NCBI GenBank assembly: GCA_036250195.1
Contig: JAVHZZ010000009.1
Span: forward strand, 98,586,271-98,650,270
Direction: 5' to 3'
Length of the DNA: 64,000 nt
Origin: Mixophyes australis
Taxonomy: Eukaryota > Chordata > Amphibia > Anura > Limnodynastidae
Shown here in pieces: positions 35,079 to 47,519 of the stretch. Numbering within the stretch: position 1 is the stretch's first letter; each line of letters opens with the position of its first letter. The notes below the pieces were generated by a model. That model saw only the letters and a program-made list of their open reading frames with translations. It had not been told where the DNA came from and searched no databases. Both the position numbers and the translations under genes were made by a program.

Positions 35079-35244
35079 TGGTAAATTTATCAAGCTGTAT
35101 CAAGGGCAGATGATGCCTTTAGCAACTAATAATATTCTTACTGTCATTTTGTAGAATGTACTAAATAAAGGGTAACTAGAATCTGATTGGTTGCTATAGG
35201 TAACATCTCCACTTTTTCAAACCCGCAGCTTGATAAATTTACCC
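35079..35244. mobile_element. Palindromic MITE, GGTAAATTTATCAAGC termini
   Basis: The left end TGGTAAATTTATCAAGC and the right end GCTTGATAAATTTACCC are flanked by AAG on both sides (35076-35078, 35245-35247). It contains AATCTGATTGGTTGCTATAG, shared with 37202 and, inverted, 19192. Confidence 0.85.
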
Positions 35245-35259
35245 AAGTATATCTCCAGA

Positions 35260-37195
35260 TACGTGTACCTCTTAATCTGGGTGTAAGTACATTCTGCCTA
35301 TTTGCTGTATTTAGAAAGACTGCAGTATACGCACAAGCGTATTTGCAATAAATGGTCATATCAGAACTCATACAAAAAAAATCTATATTCTAAAATAAAT
35401 GAACAACTCTTAACAGTACAATCATTAATAAAAATATGGATTTTTTTTTAAAAAAAATTGAAGCATTAAATACATAAAAATGCGTTTAATATGTATTGCA
35501 TATACAATGGCTTATGATGGTCTATCTTACTTACATAGGTGATAGCTAGTTGCACGCATATCTGTAATATTTAAAACATACTATGACTTTGTCAGTAATC
35601 GGGATCAGTCTGCCCTGTAGGTGGTGCAAATTGTATGGGTGAAACCAAGCATACTTACAAGAAGCCCGTAACTTGAATCTGTCACATCTGCATTGGAACA
35701 CCCTCAGCACAACCTTACTGTACATGGCCTATGTTAGTCCACCCCTTTGCTTCCACATTCCACCTCTTAAGTCGTAGACAGTCATAAGTGTCATTTGCAT
35801 TCAGACATGATTTGCATGCAATTACCTTCTGTGGTGTACGGTCCATTTCTGAGCTTATGCAGAGCTATTTCATGCAAGATATGCTATGGATGTATATCCA
35901 ACATGATTCAGGCTCTCTGTGCTGCAATATTTGTTAATGCAAAAAATAGACTGTAACATACTTGTTAATCCTAAATTGGTAATATATGTTTCAAAGTACC
36001 TAGAGGTAGCTGATAAGGCCCCTTAAGGGCCAAATCCATGTGTAGAAAGACACGTACATAAAAATTAAGGATTACTTCCCAAATGATTATTATGTACAGA
36101 TAACCATAAAAACCTCACCTGTATACATTGGTTCAATACTGGAAATAGTACACATTCAGAGACTATCAAGGCAACCTGGAGAATACCCATAAACACCTAC
36201 TTTTTATGTTATGCATCTAATTTAGCAAGTTATTAGGATAATAATAGAACAATTCAAACCCATTGTATATAAACATATTGAACCTGTGATTGTTATGTTT
36301 TGTCAGTGAGTTGATTTTCTGAATGTTTTTCCCATTTGTATCGTATTCCCCTCTCTTGTAAAATGCATGTCAGTTCCTGAGCTCCTATCTTTTCAGTGCC
36401 AATTCCTGACATTGTCAAAAGTAACATGTGGAAACCTCTGATAATTGGATGATAACATCCTGGGGATGCTTGAAATCTTTTGGGCTTTGGCCAGCGGGGC
36501 CCTGTGTCCCCTTTTGACAGGGGCCGGACATACAGCCAGATCTGGGATTATATCAGTGAACAGTCATTGCGGGTATGCTTTCAAGCTGTCCTGAGTGACT
36601 AATTGAGTTATCTGAATCTAAAAAAATAGATTATTGTGCTAATGATGTAAATCATGTTGTCATGCCCCCACACTTGCCCCTTGGACCTCCCATCTGGATT
36701 TTCTCAGAAGGAAGATCTAAAAAATAGGCAAGTATGCTATAGGCAATCTTCTATTTTACAGTTCTGAACGTACAGTACCTATTACTAACCTCCTTAGCAA
36801 GTTGCATTACACAACCACAGGTTCTAGATGAACAATCTGCAAAGTCCTTAACTGGGACTGCTTAGGGGTAGCAGATCGGCCATTTAAATCCAGACTCCTG
36901 TGAATACACATGCTGCAAACCTGTACCACTATCAGTTCACATGTTTCACATGCTTGCTGATTGTCTGCATGGTAAAAAAAACTTCAGATTTACATGGTCA
37001 ATGTATTAACCCTATGACTGTTTGATTATATTTGATACATAAACTATGTTCCTATAATAGAAAAAGAAAGTGGCACATATTAAAAACCCTGCATACTAAT
37101 CTGTGCCCTCAGTGTGCACCAGTTGCTTTTTCTTAGAATATTTATTTCTTAAAATTATTGTAAAAACAAACAGATACTGTAGCTCTCACAAAACA
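35260..37195. other. Unassigned, probably repeat-derived
   Basis: The segment about 35590-35920 ends ATGATTCAGGCTC, reminiscent of a GAGCCTGAATCAT terminus read inward, and may be a decayed transposon; no partner end was found. A GGGGCCCTGTGTCCCC-type hairpin lies near 36500. No gene was seen. Confidence 0.35.
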
Positions 37196-37201
37196 GAATT
37201 A

Positions 37202-37394
37202 GGGGTTAATTTTTCAAACTACGATTTTCTGGCGGGGGAAAAGTGGAAGTGTTACCTATAGCAACCAATCAGATTCTAGCTACCATTTTGTAGAATGTAC
37301 TAAATAAATGATAGCTAGAACCTGATTGGTTGCTATAGGCAACATCTCCACTTTTCAAACTCTCCGGAAACTCTCAGCTTGATAAATTTAACCC
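37202..37394. mobile_element. Palindromic MITE, GGGGTTAATTT termini
   Basis: Flanked by TTA on both sides (37199-37201, 37395-37397). The halves pair through AACCAATCAGATTCTAGCTA and TAGCTAGAACCTGATTGGTT. Same family as 19192 and 35079. Confidence 0.85.
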
Positions 37395-37399
37395 TTAGC

Positions 37400-39265
37400 C
37401 TCTAGATCTTTCAATGTAAATGGTCAAATGCATGGGCCCAAATCATAAAGAAAGACCTAAGTGAACATATTCAAAATAGTAATTTGCTATATGATCAGAA
37501 ATTTGGTCTCAGTCATTCTCAGATGCATTACAAGTGAATTTTGATTTAAGCCGTTGATCATCTCTTGATTCAATATAGTTCAAGTTGACTATTGCATATA
37601 TGTTGGATAATGCAATCCCATCTCTAAATCAAATGGCTACCAGACGTCACTGAGTAGTTATGTGCCCATATATAAGTGCAAGGATTTTATAGTGGTCAGA
37701 GCATTCATTAATATACAGTCAATTTCCTAATTGAACACTGAAGTGATGACATCAGAACTTATACAGCTATTATCTCTTAGGCATTAGATTCTTTTTTTTT
37801 TAAATGCTGTTATAAGTGTAGCTGTAACACCCAGGTTTAGTTAGTTCAGTGGGTCAGTAAGCTACCCCAAACAATCCACGATCAGTGGAGAATTGTGATA
37901 AGGTTTTAGAACCTCATAACACTGGTACCAGCAGACTATAATAACTTGACTTTCCAGCATAGACAGTACTAGAAATACCATAATTGCATCATAATTTGTC
38001 ATTTTAGTAATACAGTATTCTTTTACTTGCTACAGAATTACTGTATGTATAAAAAAGAAACATGCTGAAACATATTAGTCCAGTTTGCAACTCAGAAGTT
38101 TAATTTAACTACAATATACAATTCTCAAATTAGTGTCACTTATCTGAGATACACATCAAACACAGGGAATTGAGAACTTTAGTTTACTCAAAATACCATT
38201 GATTTTACTTTCACTTCCAACAAAGTTACAGATATATGTTTAATGATATGGATCAGGCTTTTAAACTGAGTGATATCACAAGTATTTAGAACTTATTAAC
38301 TGAGTAAACACATGAAGCAAGTAGGTAAAATAAATTGTTATTGCTTTCAGTAGAGCTTATCTCAAAAATAAATACAACAATTATCTGTTAAGTTGAAAAC
38401 TCTGCAATCCAATTAGTTGTTTCCAAAGACTTTCTGACAAATGGAAGTTTGATCAGTGACCTGTCGTATATACAACATTTCTAACATTTGGCATAAACAC
38501 AACACTTTGACAGGTGCTTTCCTTGTTTATGTTGAATTGGGATTCTGTTGTGGAGCACAAGAACTCATCACATAATGCATTTGGAAGAAACTAGAAGGTT
38601 CCACTTGAAGGAAATTCTAACAAGTTACTTGTAGACGACAGATGTAGAATTTAATTATATTTTCTACAACCACTGCTCTGAACCATTCGAACAGATGAGC
38701 GGTTAGGACAGCTAGAAATGAAATCAAATGTCAACAGTCATTAAAATGTTTTATGTAAATGTCAACATTAAAATGATAGCAAAGGATTCATATTTGTAAT
38801 AAAATACAGTATGTGCCAAGCAACAAAAATGGTTATCGAATCATATAAAAACAAGTGACTAGAAAATGTCAAACAGTAACAAAATAAGAAGCTAAAATTC
38901 AATGACTGAAATGCGGTCTTAAAAATATTTAGTGCACCAAAGGAACAAAGAAACAAAATTATTACTTTCCACCTTGAAAGTAAATTTAGTAAACACTCCT
39001 ATAAACATTGACTCTGCTTCTTCTAAACCATTTTCCTTTTAATGTGTTTTTTTTTGTTTTGTTTTTTTACTTTAATTTATATTTTATTTGCATTATTTTA
39101 GCAATTTTTGTCTAAGCTTTCTTTTTAGGACTTTTATTACTTAAAGATATATATAAATATTAATGAATTGAAGCATTAAAATGTTAAGAAATCAAAAACT
39201 TCACACCTTACAAACATAATTGTCAAATCATTCAATGTTTAGAAGCCTCTTGCTATATTCTATTA
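37400..39265. other. AT-rich stretch, nothing recognised
   Basis: No gene, RNA or repeat boundary is supported over this stretch. Confidence 0.4.
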
Positions 39266-39270
39266 ACAGT

Positions 39271-39381
39271 AAGGGATAGATTTATCAAATCTTCTAAAAA
39301 ATGAGATGTTACCCATAGCAACCAGTCAGAATTGAGCTATCATTTTGTATAATGTACTACACAAAGGATAGCTATATTCCG
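39271..39381. mobile_element. Half copy of the TTGATAAAT MITE
   Basis: GATAGATTTATCAAATC and TAGCAACCAGTCAGAATTGA match the left half of the 37202 element. The right half is missing. Confidence 0.65.
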
Positions 39382-39540
39382 AAGTGCAGTAAAATAATGT
39401 GCTATATTTTATTAATTAGTATAAACAACAATCATACCAGTAATGCAATTTTTTTCCAAAATATAGCAGATTTGATGTAGTAGCAGCTTAGATTACAAGT
39501 GCGAGTAACAAATAAGTTGCATATATGACTTATTATGAAA

Positions 39541-39760
39541 AGGGGTCAGGAATTCAATTCCCGACCAGGGCCTTATCTGTGTGGAGTTTATATGTTGTCT
39601 CTGTGTTTGCGTGGGTTTCCTCCCACATACCGGTAGGTTAATACATACTGGTAGGTTTATTGTCTGCTGACAAAATTAACCCTAGGCTGTATTGATGTGA
39701 CAAATATTCTCTGCACAGTGCTGCATATTTGGTGGTGCTATAAAAATACATGATGATGAT
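39541..39760 (+). mobile_element. tRNA-derived SINE, diverged
   Basis: B-box-like ATTCAATTCCCGACC near the start, then TTTGCGTGGGTTTCCTCCCA, a GGTGCTATAAAAATA block and a GATGATGAT tail. It has lost the A-box head and carries a short internal duplication of the ATACTGGTAGGTT phrase. Confidence 0.8.
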
Positions 39761-39944
39761 CTGGTGGAGTATGCATATTCTTCCTGTCAGAGACAGGACT
39801 ACTGGGCTGTGGGCTTTGGTGCAGGTAGGCAGGGAGGATGGAACTGAGGCCTCTGACCCTCTGCATCTGCCATGCAGAGGGCCCCTTTCTCTTCATGGGC
39901 CCCCGTGCACTGCACCTGCTGCACCAATAGTAGGTCCGCCACTG

Positions 39945-40165
39945 CTTCCTGTCTAGGCTCCAGTTTCATACCACACTTCAGAGACCTACCAATAGGTTAA
40001 TTGGCTTCTGATGAAATTCATTTTAGTGTATGTGTCTGCGTTGTTTGTTAACATAGATTGCAAGTTCTACTGGGGCAGGAGCTAATGTGAATTATTACAT
40101 ATTCTCTGTAAAGCACTGCATAATATGTATGTGGTATATAAATAACTGTTAATAATAATATCCTA
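39945..40165 (+). mobile_element. SINE fragment, diverged
   Basis: AATAGGTTAATTGGCTTCTG, CTACTGGGGCAGGAGCTAAT and ATATTCTCTGTAAAGCACTG match the SINE body. The tail is TTAATAATAATA instead of GAT repeats. Confidence 0.75.
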
Positions 40166-40169
40166 AATG

Positions 40170-41000
40170 CTGTCAGAACTTCCTGTTATTCTATACAAAA
40201 CCACTGTGAACTTGATTACATTTTCTTGTACTAGTTTAACCTGTTTAGGGGGGTAGCAGACCAAAAGTGGTATTTGCCAATGATAGCATTATCCTGTTAT
40301 ATATTTTAATGATAATCATTCACCTTATGGCATATAAATATATTCCATGTGATGTAAAAGAATATAATTAAACTTGAAGAATAAATAGTTCAAACAACAA
40401 AATGTTGGCATTATGAGATGTTTTTCACAAATGTTGACATGAGCAGTTGACAAACTAAGGTGCAGTTGCCTACTGAAAATACTTCAAGCATAGTAACCAC
40501 ACTAGTAAGTGTATGTATAATAATCTCTGCAAAACTGATTCATTATATATGAGAAATGAGTTTCTAAGTACACATGTTATTCAATTGTGCATATTCACCT
40601 ATCAGGTCAGGGTATGCTCATATGTTAAAAAAAATCTAATACTTGAAAGAATAATTGTGACTTTCTAAAGGACTTTGTCCTACATACAAACTATGCTGCT
40701 TTTAACCTAATTATTGATTTAACCACTTGTGGATGGATGGAGTGCTGGGCTAGAAAAGAGTAAGGTTTGATCCATACAGTCCTATTTTCTAAAATTCTTG
40801 AAAGAAACTTACAATATCTATGTGAGACTTATGCAGTGGCAGCTAACGCCTGTCCTTATATTGCATTCTGATACCCTTTGACATAGTCATAACCTTTGTC
40901 AGTAAGGAGTTTAGACTATAGAGAATGAGAGGAATCTGCATTAACTTGCCATATCCAGTGGATGATTCATAATGATTGTGACCTATGGAGTAAGGGAAAT
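40170..41000. other. AT-rich stretch, nothing recognised
   Basis: No supported features. Confidence 0.4.
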
Positions 41001-41008
41001 ATGAATGT

Positions 41009-41350
41009 AGGGCAGCACGGTGGCTTAGTGGTTAGCACTTTTGCCTCTCAGCACTGGGGTTATGCGTTCAATTCCCAACCATGGCCTTATCTGTGTGGAG
41101 TTTGTATGGTCTCCACATGTTTGCGTGGGTTTCCTCCGGGTACTCCGGTTTCCTCCCACACTCCAAAAACATACTGGTAGGTTAATTGGCTGCTATCACA
41201 TTAACCCTAGTCTGTGTTTCTGTCTGTCTGTGTGTGTGTGTTAAGGAATTTAGACTGTAAGCTCCAATGGGGCAGGGACTGATGTGAGTGAGTTCTCTGT
41301 ACAGCGCTGCGGAATTAGTGGCGTTATATAAATAACTGATGATGATGATG
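41009..41350 (+). mobile_element. tRNA-derived SINE, full length
   Basis: This is the best copy. The head GGGCAGCACGG leads into an A box TGGCTTAGTGG (41021-41031) and a B box GTTCAATTCC (41066-41075), the internal RNA polymerase III promoter of tRNA-derived SINEs. Then come GGTTTCCTCC repeats, AGACTGTAAGCTCCAATGGG, the CTCTGTACAGCGCTGCGG block, GTTATATAAATAACT and a (GATGAT)n tail. ATGAATGT lies on both sides (41001-41008, 41351-41358), an 8-bp target duplication. The plus frame 40962-41180 is not coding. Confidence 0.9.
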
Positions 41351-41359
41351 ATGAATGTT

Positions 41360-43670
41360 AGAAACTAGGACATGAAGAAATTAGTGGTGGGGAGGTTGGC
41401 TTCATTATCAGCACCATGTGATATAGTGTACAGGTTATTAGTTGCATGCTTTCTATTTAAAAGTAGCCAGAGCATTTGTTGACCATGCTGTGGTAATTAA
41501 AGGATAAAATAAGTGATTTGTGTGGAAGCAGCTGTTATGTTTTTAGTAAGGATGAATTTTAAAACTTGCATGTTTAATCCTGTCAGATGAGATAATTTCT
41601 CAGTTCTGCGATAATGCTCACAAGGGGAGCAGAGGAGCATGGGAATAGCTTAAATGGTGGTGGCTCTGGGGACATTTGCAATGAAAAGAGGATGGCATTC
41701 AATTGCCAAAGAGGGAACTATAGCTGGTTTTATACTACTAGCACATCTGTCTGGTGATGAACACTTCTTTTTAAGATCACTGATAAACCATACAAACCAT
41801 GCTGCAGACATTATGAAACCATACATGAAGTTCCTTGTTGGACATACTGCTCCAGTAGAGCCCAATAAGATATTTTGTGTATGTAATACAATCTTGGCTA
41901 GTGTTAACCCCATACCATCTGCTCGTTCTACTTCTTTCCAAAGTGGTTTAAAATCCAGTAATGAAATAAGCTATCTACCATAAGCATGGAACAGAATATT
42001 CAATGTTGCCTATCTATCCTCTTACTGGGCTCATTAAATACTAGGGTAATGATTCTTCAAATGAACAAACCTTTATTTACATAAATCCAAAGTGGACAAC
42101 GACATTAAACTGACCGACTCCCAAAAACATCTTTTGCTGAATAAAGCGCTTCACCAGAGCCTTCTCCATTTAACCCTGCAATACACATGACCTATATACA
42201 CATTTAAAAAAAAAGACAGTAAACATTGTGACCATAAATATCAATATGTTGCACATAATTCATCTGCCATATGATTTTAGAGTTAATTTCTTAAAATACA
42301 ATTGTTTAACAAGTATCTTTTAATAATTTCTATCAAATTGTTTAATAAGAAGCATTAAAAGACTCTCTATGCAACTTCAAAATAATCATAAAGCATCAAT
42401 ATATATTTGAATATTAAAATAGATCTAAACATGAAAATAAGTATAATTAAATATACTAATGCATGTAAATACATTATATCTAAAAATATTTTATTATAAA
42501 CAAGGTAAAATATTATTCACCCAAGTGACATCATTTAATATCCACCTTAATTATGTACAATACTGAAATCTAGTAGTAAGATGCTTATATAAAAAAAAAT
42601 CATTATTAAAAAAAAATATAAAAGCATTATAAAATCATCATTGGAAACCACTTATAATTGCAACATAAGCCAAAAGCTAAAAATATAATTAATTAAATTA
42701 TATTTAGTTGATGAAGGAAAAGGTGGAATATAATTTTCAAAAACCAGGAATAAGAGAAAATCTGATTGAAATTATCTAGTATCCTACTAGTCAATCTGAA
42801 AATCTAATAAACCTCCCAATTAGAAAGGAATTTACCTAAATCACCTGCTGTTTATGAATTTATTTTTTGTAATTGCATTAAATTGTAATCTAATTGGATC
42901 GTTATTATGTATACTGTAGGATATTATGTATAAAAATACTGTATATTATATTATAGATTTAACAGTATCAATTTAAAATATATTTACACTGTCACCTTTT
43001 CTGATATGTCACTGGTCATTTCCCATTCCGGACTAAGGGATATGTTGTTTGTACAATATACTGTTATTTTAGATGGCCAAAAAATATGATGTATACTAAA
43101 TTAGTGAAATTAACATTATAATATTTAAAGTAAAATGCTTGGCTGTTAACATGACTCTCAAGTCTTACTTTGATTCACATGGGTATAACACAAGCAGCAT
43201 TCAGCCTATTTATACAAGCAGACAATCATAGACTGAATCTTAATGAGTTCTTATGCAGAAAAAGATCCATTTTCATTCAAGACCTCCAACATAAACAGAC
43301 GGGCTGATTCCCTAAAAATGCAACATAAAAGTATGAATTACTTTTTTCAGCTTTAATTCCTGTTCATAGCACATTAAAACTACCACTATAGGCTCATGTC
43401 TGAAAGCCCTAGGCAATAGTGCTCTTAAAAAACATACAACACAATACAGGCACTTCTGGCAACATAAAGGTTTAAGGATAAACAATAAAGAATTACACAC
43501 ACATTCTCTTGTTCTCCGAAATGAAGAATGTGTCATCTTTAATGTTGCTTTGGAAATAAATGTGGATGCAAACTCAACGGCTAATAATTTGAAAACATAA
43601 ATATACATACACGATACAATACTAGGTACAAACAAAGCCAACACCAAAACATATACTAGTGTACTCTTCT
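41360..43670. other. Mostly AT-rich; unrecognised open frames at 41650-41983
   Basis: Both strands are open over about 41650-41920 (109 codons plus, 88 minus). Minus reads AKIVLHTQNILLGSTGAVCP and plus reads KRGWHSIAKEGTIAGFILLA. I recognise neither, and cannot say which strand, if any, was coding. The rest is AT-rich with no features. Confidence 0.3.
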
Positions 43671-43673
43671 ATA

Positions 43674-43806
43674 TGTGACGCATTGGAGCAAACCCACAGA
43701 AACATGGGGATATACAAAGTCCACACAGATATGGGCATGACTCAGGATTCAAACTCATGACCCTACTGTTAGCAGCTGGCTTGTCTAACCACTAAGGCAG
43801 AGATCA
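43674..43806 (-). mobile_element. SINE head fragment
   Basis: On the minus strand it reads CTGCCTTAGTGGTTAGACAA with further B-box-like sequence (GAGTTTGAATCC) and a TGTGGACTTTGTAT block, the 5' half of the SINE family. The 3' half is absent. Confidence 0.75.
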
Positions 43807-43809
43807 GAT

Positions 43810-46020
43810 GTAAACAAACATACAACACAACACAGTCACTAGTGGCAACCTAAAGAGTTAATGGACATAATTAAATGATCAATTGAACACACCTTCTTAA
43901 TTACCAACACAAAGGATTATGTTTGTTTTTTAAAAAAATAAAATAAGAATGTCAATGCAAATTCATCTCAGAATAAATCACAATCAGAAATAAAAGCAAA
44001 CATATTTTAATCAGTATAAAATTGAACAACAGATACCCGTAAACAGCGTTGCATAGACCCAGCATCAGACATCGTCATCTAATACCACAGTGGGCCAAAC
44101 ACCTGCATATACTTGTCTCATTACAATCCACTATAAAAGACTGCTTCATGCACACTTGAAGTTGGTTAGGAGTCTATAGTGGAGTTTACTGGTGTGAATT
44201 TGTATAGTGGACTTTTATTTGTATTGAGAGTTATATTTTCTCTTACTCTTTTATAGACACAGTTTGTGTTTGTAAGATATTTTATGTTTCACAATAACAG
44301 TGCATCTCTATTTTCATATGTATTGTGCATTTTAACGTGTATGTTGTTTGTATTATAAATTTTAACCCCAATTTTTTTGGGGGGGTTGAGGGTGTTTTGG
44401 AGCTTTTCAATCTAATATCTATTAAGATGATTCTCATGTGTTTTGGCACTTCTCCATATTGCATATTTATCCAACAGATCCCCAGCCCTCCTGAAACTGT
44501 GGAGGTAGCCCACTTCAGGTTCCAGACTGATTTGCAAGGTAAAATCTTTTTCTAATATGGTTTATATAACACTTTTAAATTCTCTAACATCCAAAAAATA
44601 AAATTGTTGTTTGGTGATGAAAGCAAAGGCATGTTACATTTTTCTAAACATATACAAATACATGCACCAGATAATTTTGACAGAAAAAAATGTTTACCTT
44701 TGAAATCTGAAATTATTTTCTAATCGAGCTGTAAAGGCTGCCTCTGCCCCTGCTGAGATTATCAGATGCAAGTTTTCTAGCCATAGCACTTATAAAATAA
44801 TGCTAAAGTTTGATTGTCAGAGCTCAGCTGAAAAAAGATCAAACTAAAGGCTTTCATTGATGTACTACCAGGCCTTAGGTGGAAGATGTCTGCCTCGCCT
44901 GAAAAATATTCAGTAATCAACCATAGTCTGTGTAATCATATATCTGACTCACTATGTGAAAGTTCTTTTCTACTCAGGTAAAGTACATAAAATTAGTGTT
45001 GTGTCTGTTTATTTATTTGAAGGCAATGATTCGTCAATGTGTTCTAATGGAGATACCTTACATTATCTTTCATTTTGAGGATAAGTGAGATACAGACACC
45101 ATTTTAGTAAATAGCTAAATGTGTGTAATTTATTCCAACAAACCTTATGACCCAGCTGTCAACTGGAGCACAAAGGAGGTGCGGCAAGGATTATTTCATG
45201 GAGGAGGATCAGGACATGAAGGAGTTGCCTTTGTAAGCCTGTAAGTATATATAGTTAACAATGTTAGTCCTTTTAGGTTAGTTGGGGAGCTGCGTTACAG
45301 TTAAAGCATCGGAAATTGTTGATTTTACAGCTGGAAAATACAGGTATGTACAAAGTACACACAGTCAAGTAATATTTTATTTCAAAATTTCCTAAGGTTG
45401 ATGTATACCAAATCTAGAGCATATGATGTCTATTCAGATATGAGGGTAGGAAATAGGAGTACATGAAGTTGAAAATAATAATACAACTCAATAACACTTA
45501 ATATCAGCAAGGAAATGATACATGCAGTGTGAACGATAGTAACATTGCTTGGCTATATGATATTCTGAACCTCTCTTTGGTCCAACAGGTCCGATTCATT
45601 CTCCTTCTTTCCCTCCGGGTCTATGCTTGCAGTGTTCTTGCCATAGCGAGCAGCAAAATATCACGAGCCTGCTATTGTTTAGTTGTGGCTATAATATTAA
45701 AATAGGCTTTAGTAAATGTGTAGTTTCAAATAAACATCCACTATATACAATGATGTGGTATAGAATGAATGGGGATGACGTATTTCCATTTTTGAGTTTT
45801 TTGCCGGTGATGTTCATACCTTTTATTTCAATTTATTTGGCATATTACTGAATGGAGGTTGCATATCATTTCCATATGTAAGGAGTCACAAATTTTTGTG
45901 ATCACGTTATGACTGACAAAAATTGCTGGCCGGACGGTTAGTTGTGCAAAAATTGTGTATAGTGTGTGCACATGAATCAACTGACTGATCGGAACTTCGT
46001 AGGTACAATCATTGTAGATA
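43810..46020. other. Unassigned AT-rich sequence
   Basis: No gene or clear repeat boundary was found. The minus frame 43312-43647, just upstream, is not convincing either. Confidence 0.35.
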
Positions 46021-46027
46021 ACACATC

Positions 46028-46340
46028 GGGGCAGCACGGTGGTCAAGTGGTTAGCACTTCTGCCTTACAGTGCTGGGGTCATGAGTTCAATTCCCAACCA
46101 TGGCTTTATCTGTGTGGAGTTTGCTCTCCGGGTGCTCCGGTTTCCTCCCACACCCCAAAAACATACTAGTAGGTTAATTGGCTGCTATCAAAAATGACCC
46201 TAGTCTCTCTCTCTGTCTGTATGTGTATGTTAGGGAATTTAGACTGTAAGCTCCAATGGGGCAGGGGCTGATGTGAATGAGTTCTCTGTACAGCACTGCG
46301 GAATCAGTGGTGCTATATAAATAAATGGCGATGATGATGA
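46028..46340 (+). mobile_element. tRNA-derived SINE, near full length
   Basis: GGGGCAGCACGGTGG head, B-box-like GAGTTCAATTCCCAACC, GGGTGCTCCGGTTTCCTCC, AGACTGTAAGCTCCAATGGG and a GATGATGATGA tail. A short deletion removes the TTGCGTGGG segment found at 41009. Confidence 0.9.
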
Positions 46341-46535
46341 TTGGTCAGAAAATTCTGTAGTGCGTACCCAGCCATACACTGTCTGTCCATGCAATTGTCA
46401 ACAGTGTTTCATTTGGGAAGCCAGCATAATTGATGAGAGATAGAAAACACTTTATTTAGCAGACATTGACAATCTGACACATAGGATATATAGGTCATTT
46501 GACCTGGAATTTAAGAAAATTTTACTTTCAGAATT

Positions 46536-46581
46536 ACAATGAGTGTATATAGTATATGTGTATACTATATACACTCATTGT
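46536..46581. repeat. 21-bp perfect inverted repeat, 4-base loop
   Basis: ACAATGAGTGTATATAGTAT plus A (46536-46556), loop TGTG, then its exact reverse complement (46561-46581). A related TATA-rich stretch follows. It could be the centre of a foldback element. Confidence 0.9.
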
Positions 46582-46662
46582 ATATACAGTGTATATAGTG
46601 TAGACTATATCTATCCTCAAAACTGCATTAGAGACATCTATCTTTGTTATAATGGGTTTATA

Positions 46663-47142
46663 TCTTATATATAAAAATCATTGGTCTGTGTGTCTCTTCG
46701 GGTATGCATTCGGACACCCCTGACTTGGATGAAACCAATATGAGGCAGTCCAGTTGGATCTTGGCCAGGTTTTATGGGGATTAGAGTCCCAGTCGAACCT
46801 CCCATTGCTGTATGTTGGGCAGAACTTTGACCCGAGCAGCCTGTTCTGAGCCCTCCACTGGATGGATTTGGATTAAAACTTCACAGAGGGGTGGTGATTG
46901 TTCTGGGATTTCTAATTAAGTGGTTGGAATAACAGTCAGACCTTCCGTTGGTGTACCCTGGGCAGAACTTTGACACAGGAGCCTGTTTTGGGCCAGCCAC
47001 TAGATGGGTTTGGATGACATCTTAGCTGCTAATCATTTTTAAAATGTTGACAGTTACATACAACTCATTGATAACTTAATAACTTGAAGATTTAAAGCCA
47101 GGAACGCCAGATACTTAGTATAGTTAGCTATGGTATAGCTAG
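46663..47142 (+). mobile_element. Nonautonomous Helitron-like element
   Basis: It begins TCTTATATATAAAAATCATT after an A and ends …GGTATAGCTAG before a T, matching the Helitron rule A|TC…CTAG|T without target duplication. Near the 3' end is AACGCCAGATACTTAG and a 7-bp hairpin TAGCTAT-GGT-ATAGCTA. Two copies of a GGGCAGAACTTTGAC block (about 46818 and 46960) show an internal duplication. No Rep or helicase coding is present. Confidence 0.6.
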
Positions 47143-47374
47143 TATGATATATATCTGCCCTGAACACAAATAAAAATATGTGGGTCTAATTCGGCTACTG
47201 CACATGTAAAACAATATTACATTGATTAAGGGACAACAAATGGATATGTCTCAATCTGCGTAAATCATAAAATACAGGGAGTAAAATACAAAAAATGAAT
47301 AAAAAATAAGATTGATACTAAGTTAAAATGTATACAACTACTGTAATAATGTGAGATGTGATCTGTGTTTCAAT

Positions 47375-47519
47375 TGTGTGTGTGTATGTATGTATGTAAG
47401 TATGTATGTTAGGGAATGTAGACTGGAAGCTCCAATGGGACAGGGACTGATGTGAATGAGTTCTCTGTACAGCGCTTTGGAGTTAGTGGCGCTATATAAA
47501 TAACTGATGATGATGATGA
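47375..47519 (+). mobile_element. SINE 3' fragment
   Basis: TGTATGTATGTATGTAAG then AGACTGGAAGCTCCAATGGG, CTCTGTACAGCGCTTTGGAG, GGCGCTATATAAATAACTG and a GATGATGATGA tail. Only the 3' third is present. Confidence 0.85.

Noticed and set aside
41009..41100. Functional tRNA gene
   Set aside because: A and B boxes are present but no cloverleaf with an acceptor stem can be formed; the same head is repeated in other SINE copies.
45130..45250. Possible host exon with a CTGTAAGTATAT donor-like site
   Set aside because: The open stretch is short, no acceptor site fits, and no neighbouring exon or protein similarity was found.
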